Assembly (NCBI GenBank): GCA_011056825.1
Contig: DSBH01000019.1
Coordinates: 1 to 6,100, forward strand
Direction of reading: 5' to 3'
Length of the DNA: 6,100 nt
Source: Deltaproteobacteria bacterium
Lineage (GTDB): Bacteria; Desulfobacterota; Syntrophia; Syntrophales; UBA2210
Shown: positions 5,431 through 6,100 of the stretch, piece by piece
Numbering within the stretch: position 1 is the stretch's first letter
How the letters are laid out: every line of letters starts with the position of its first letter
Notes under the pieces: generated by a model
Databases searched by the model: none
The model's input: only the letters and a program-made list of their open reading frames with translations
What the model was told of the DNA's origin: nothing
Position numbers and translations under genes: made by a program

Positions 5431-6100
5431 GGTATCATTCCCGACAGTATTTTTAGTTCCGCCGCGGTAAATTGCCCGGGTGCCGTTTCAGCGCCCTTCT
5501 CGAGGCAGGCGAAGCTGATTGCGGAACCAAAGAACGGCGCCGCAATCCGGCTTATTCTCCCCAACTTCCCCATGCAGAACGCCGTTATGGACCTGTTTTG
5601 TCGCGTCGTTTCCGCGACCAGTCGGAGCACGCGGAGATTGTCCTCTTCGGTAACCGCCGTTGTCGCTATCTTCACCATGTGACATTCCAGCGAGAACGCA
5701 TCGTCAACCAGGTCCCGAAGGCGACTGTCCGAAGGCGTTCCCGTGAAATCGTGATATGACAGCACCACCTTTGTCCGCCCGCCCCGCTCCGACGCACCCT
5801 GGACAACAGCCTGTATGAGGCTGCGTTCTGTGTTCATCTCCACGTCCACGTATTCCGCTCCCATCTCGACGGCCGCCAGGAGCGGAACACAGCGTTCATT
5901 GTCGCTTCCCGCGAACGACCCTCCCTCGGAACGGCTCCTGTTTGTAACAAGAACGGGCACCGTCCTGGCCTCCAGAAGCCGCGGAAGATCCATTTCCGCC
6001 GTGCCGTCGATCCGCAGTTCCATCAGGTCGGCCTCGACGGAGGACCGCTTCATGAGCGACAGCAACTCACCGGTCGTGGACCCTGCAACGGACAGGCAGA
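5427..6100 (-). CDS. aroD: Type I 3-dehydroquinate dehydratase, 5' end off the right edge
   Basis: AroD dehydrates 3-dehydroquinate to 3-dehydroshikimate through a Schiff base. The frame stays open past the right edge. The bases before the TTG at 6065 already read CLSVAGSTTGEL, which fits the first strand of the family, so TTG is not the start and a short N-terminal piece is missing. Visible motifs are ELRID (6020-6006), PVLVTNRSRSEGG, EYVDVEMN and SYHDF with catalytic His (codon 5753-5751). Further on are MVKIATT with the Schiff-base Lys (codon 5672-5670), CMGKLGRISRI with the substrate Arg, FGSA and TAPGQ. The Ser before APGQ common in the family is Thr here. This is the class I enzyme, not the small type II AroQ. 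Its TGA overlaps the aroE ATG by 4 nt. Confidence 0.95.
   Translation of the reverse strand, partial: CLSVAGSTTGELLSLMKRSSVEADLMELRIDGTAEMDLPRLLEARTVPVLVTNRSRSEGGSFAGSDNERCVPLLAAVEMGAEYVDVEMNTERSLIQAVVQGASERGGRTKVVLSYHDFTGTPSDSRLRDLVDDAFSLECHMVKIATTAVTEEDNLRVLRLVAETTRQNRSITAFCMGKLGRISRIAAPFFGSAISFACLEKGAETAPGQFTAAELKILSGMIP

Noticed and set aside
6063..6065. TTG as the start codon of aroD
   Set aside because: The frame is open upstream to the window edge and encodes the expected first strand (CLSVAG), so the real start is beyond 6100.

Overview
The window holds a run of aromatic amino-acid genes, all read on the minus strand (right to left): aroD (5' end off the right edge), aroE, aroA, aroK and aroC, followed by a regulated leader and trpE (3' end off the left edge). 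AroD, AroE, AroK, AroA and AroC convert 3-dehydroquinate to chorismate. TrpE then commits chorismate to tryptophan. The five aro genes are packed with 4, 14, 4 and 37 nt overlaps and almost certainly form one transcription unit. No plus-strand gene is supported.

Between aroC and trpE lies a 343-nt gap (1447-1789) that is almost fully accounted for. In transcription order it contains an A/T-only tract, a perfect 8+8 bp inverted repeat enclosing a TTGACA -35 box, an extended -10 element and a 22-codon leader peptide with three consecutive Trp codons. These are followed by two strong intrinsic terminators in tandem and a good trpE ribosome binding site. This is a ribosome-mediated trp attenuator. 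Its unusual aspect is the second terminator. By hand, six leader segments can be paired as a chain (1:2, 2:3, 3:4, 4:5, 5:6), so the state of the first terminator could set the state of the second. That is the most interesting observation here.

The organism is a moderately GC-rich Gram-negative-type bacterium. A type I dehydroquinase, the compact aroD-E-A-K-C cluster and a Trp-codon attenuator before trpE suggest a proteobacterial or Desulfobacterota (former delta-proteobacterial) lineage. This placement is inference, because the sequence contains no phylogenetic marker beyond these enzymes.

The enzymes are ordinary full-length family members with a few residue departures: the AroA GNNGTGFRF motif, the AroE ACVTIPLK motif and the AroK C-terminal tail that overlaps aroC. 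No mobile elements, tRNA or rRNA genes, CRISPR arrays or defence genes were seen.
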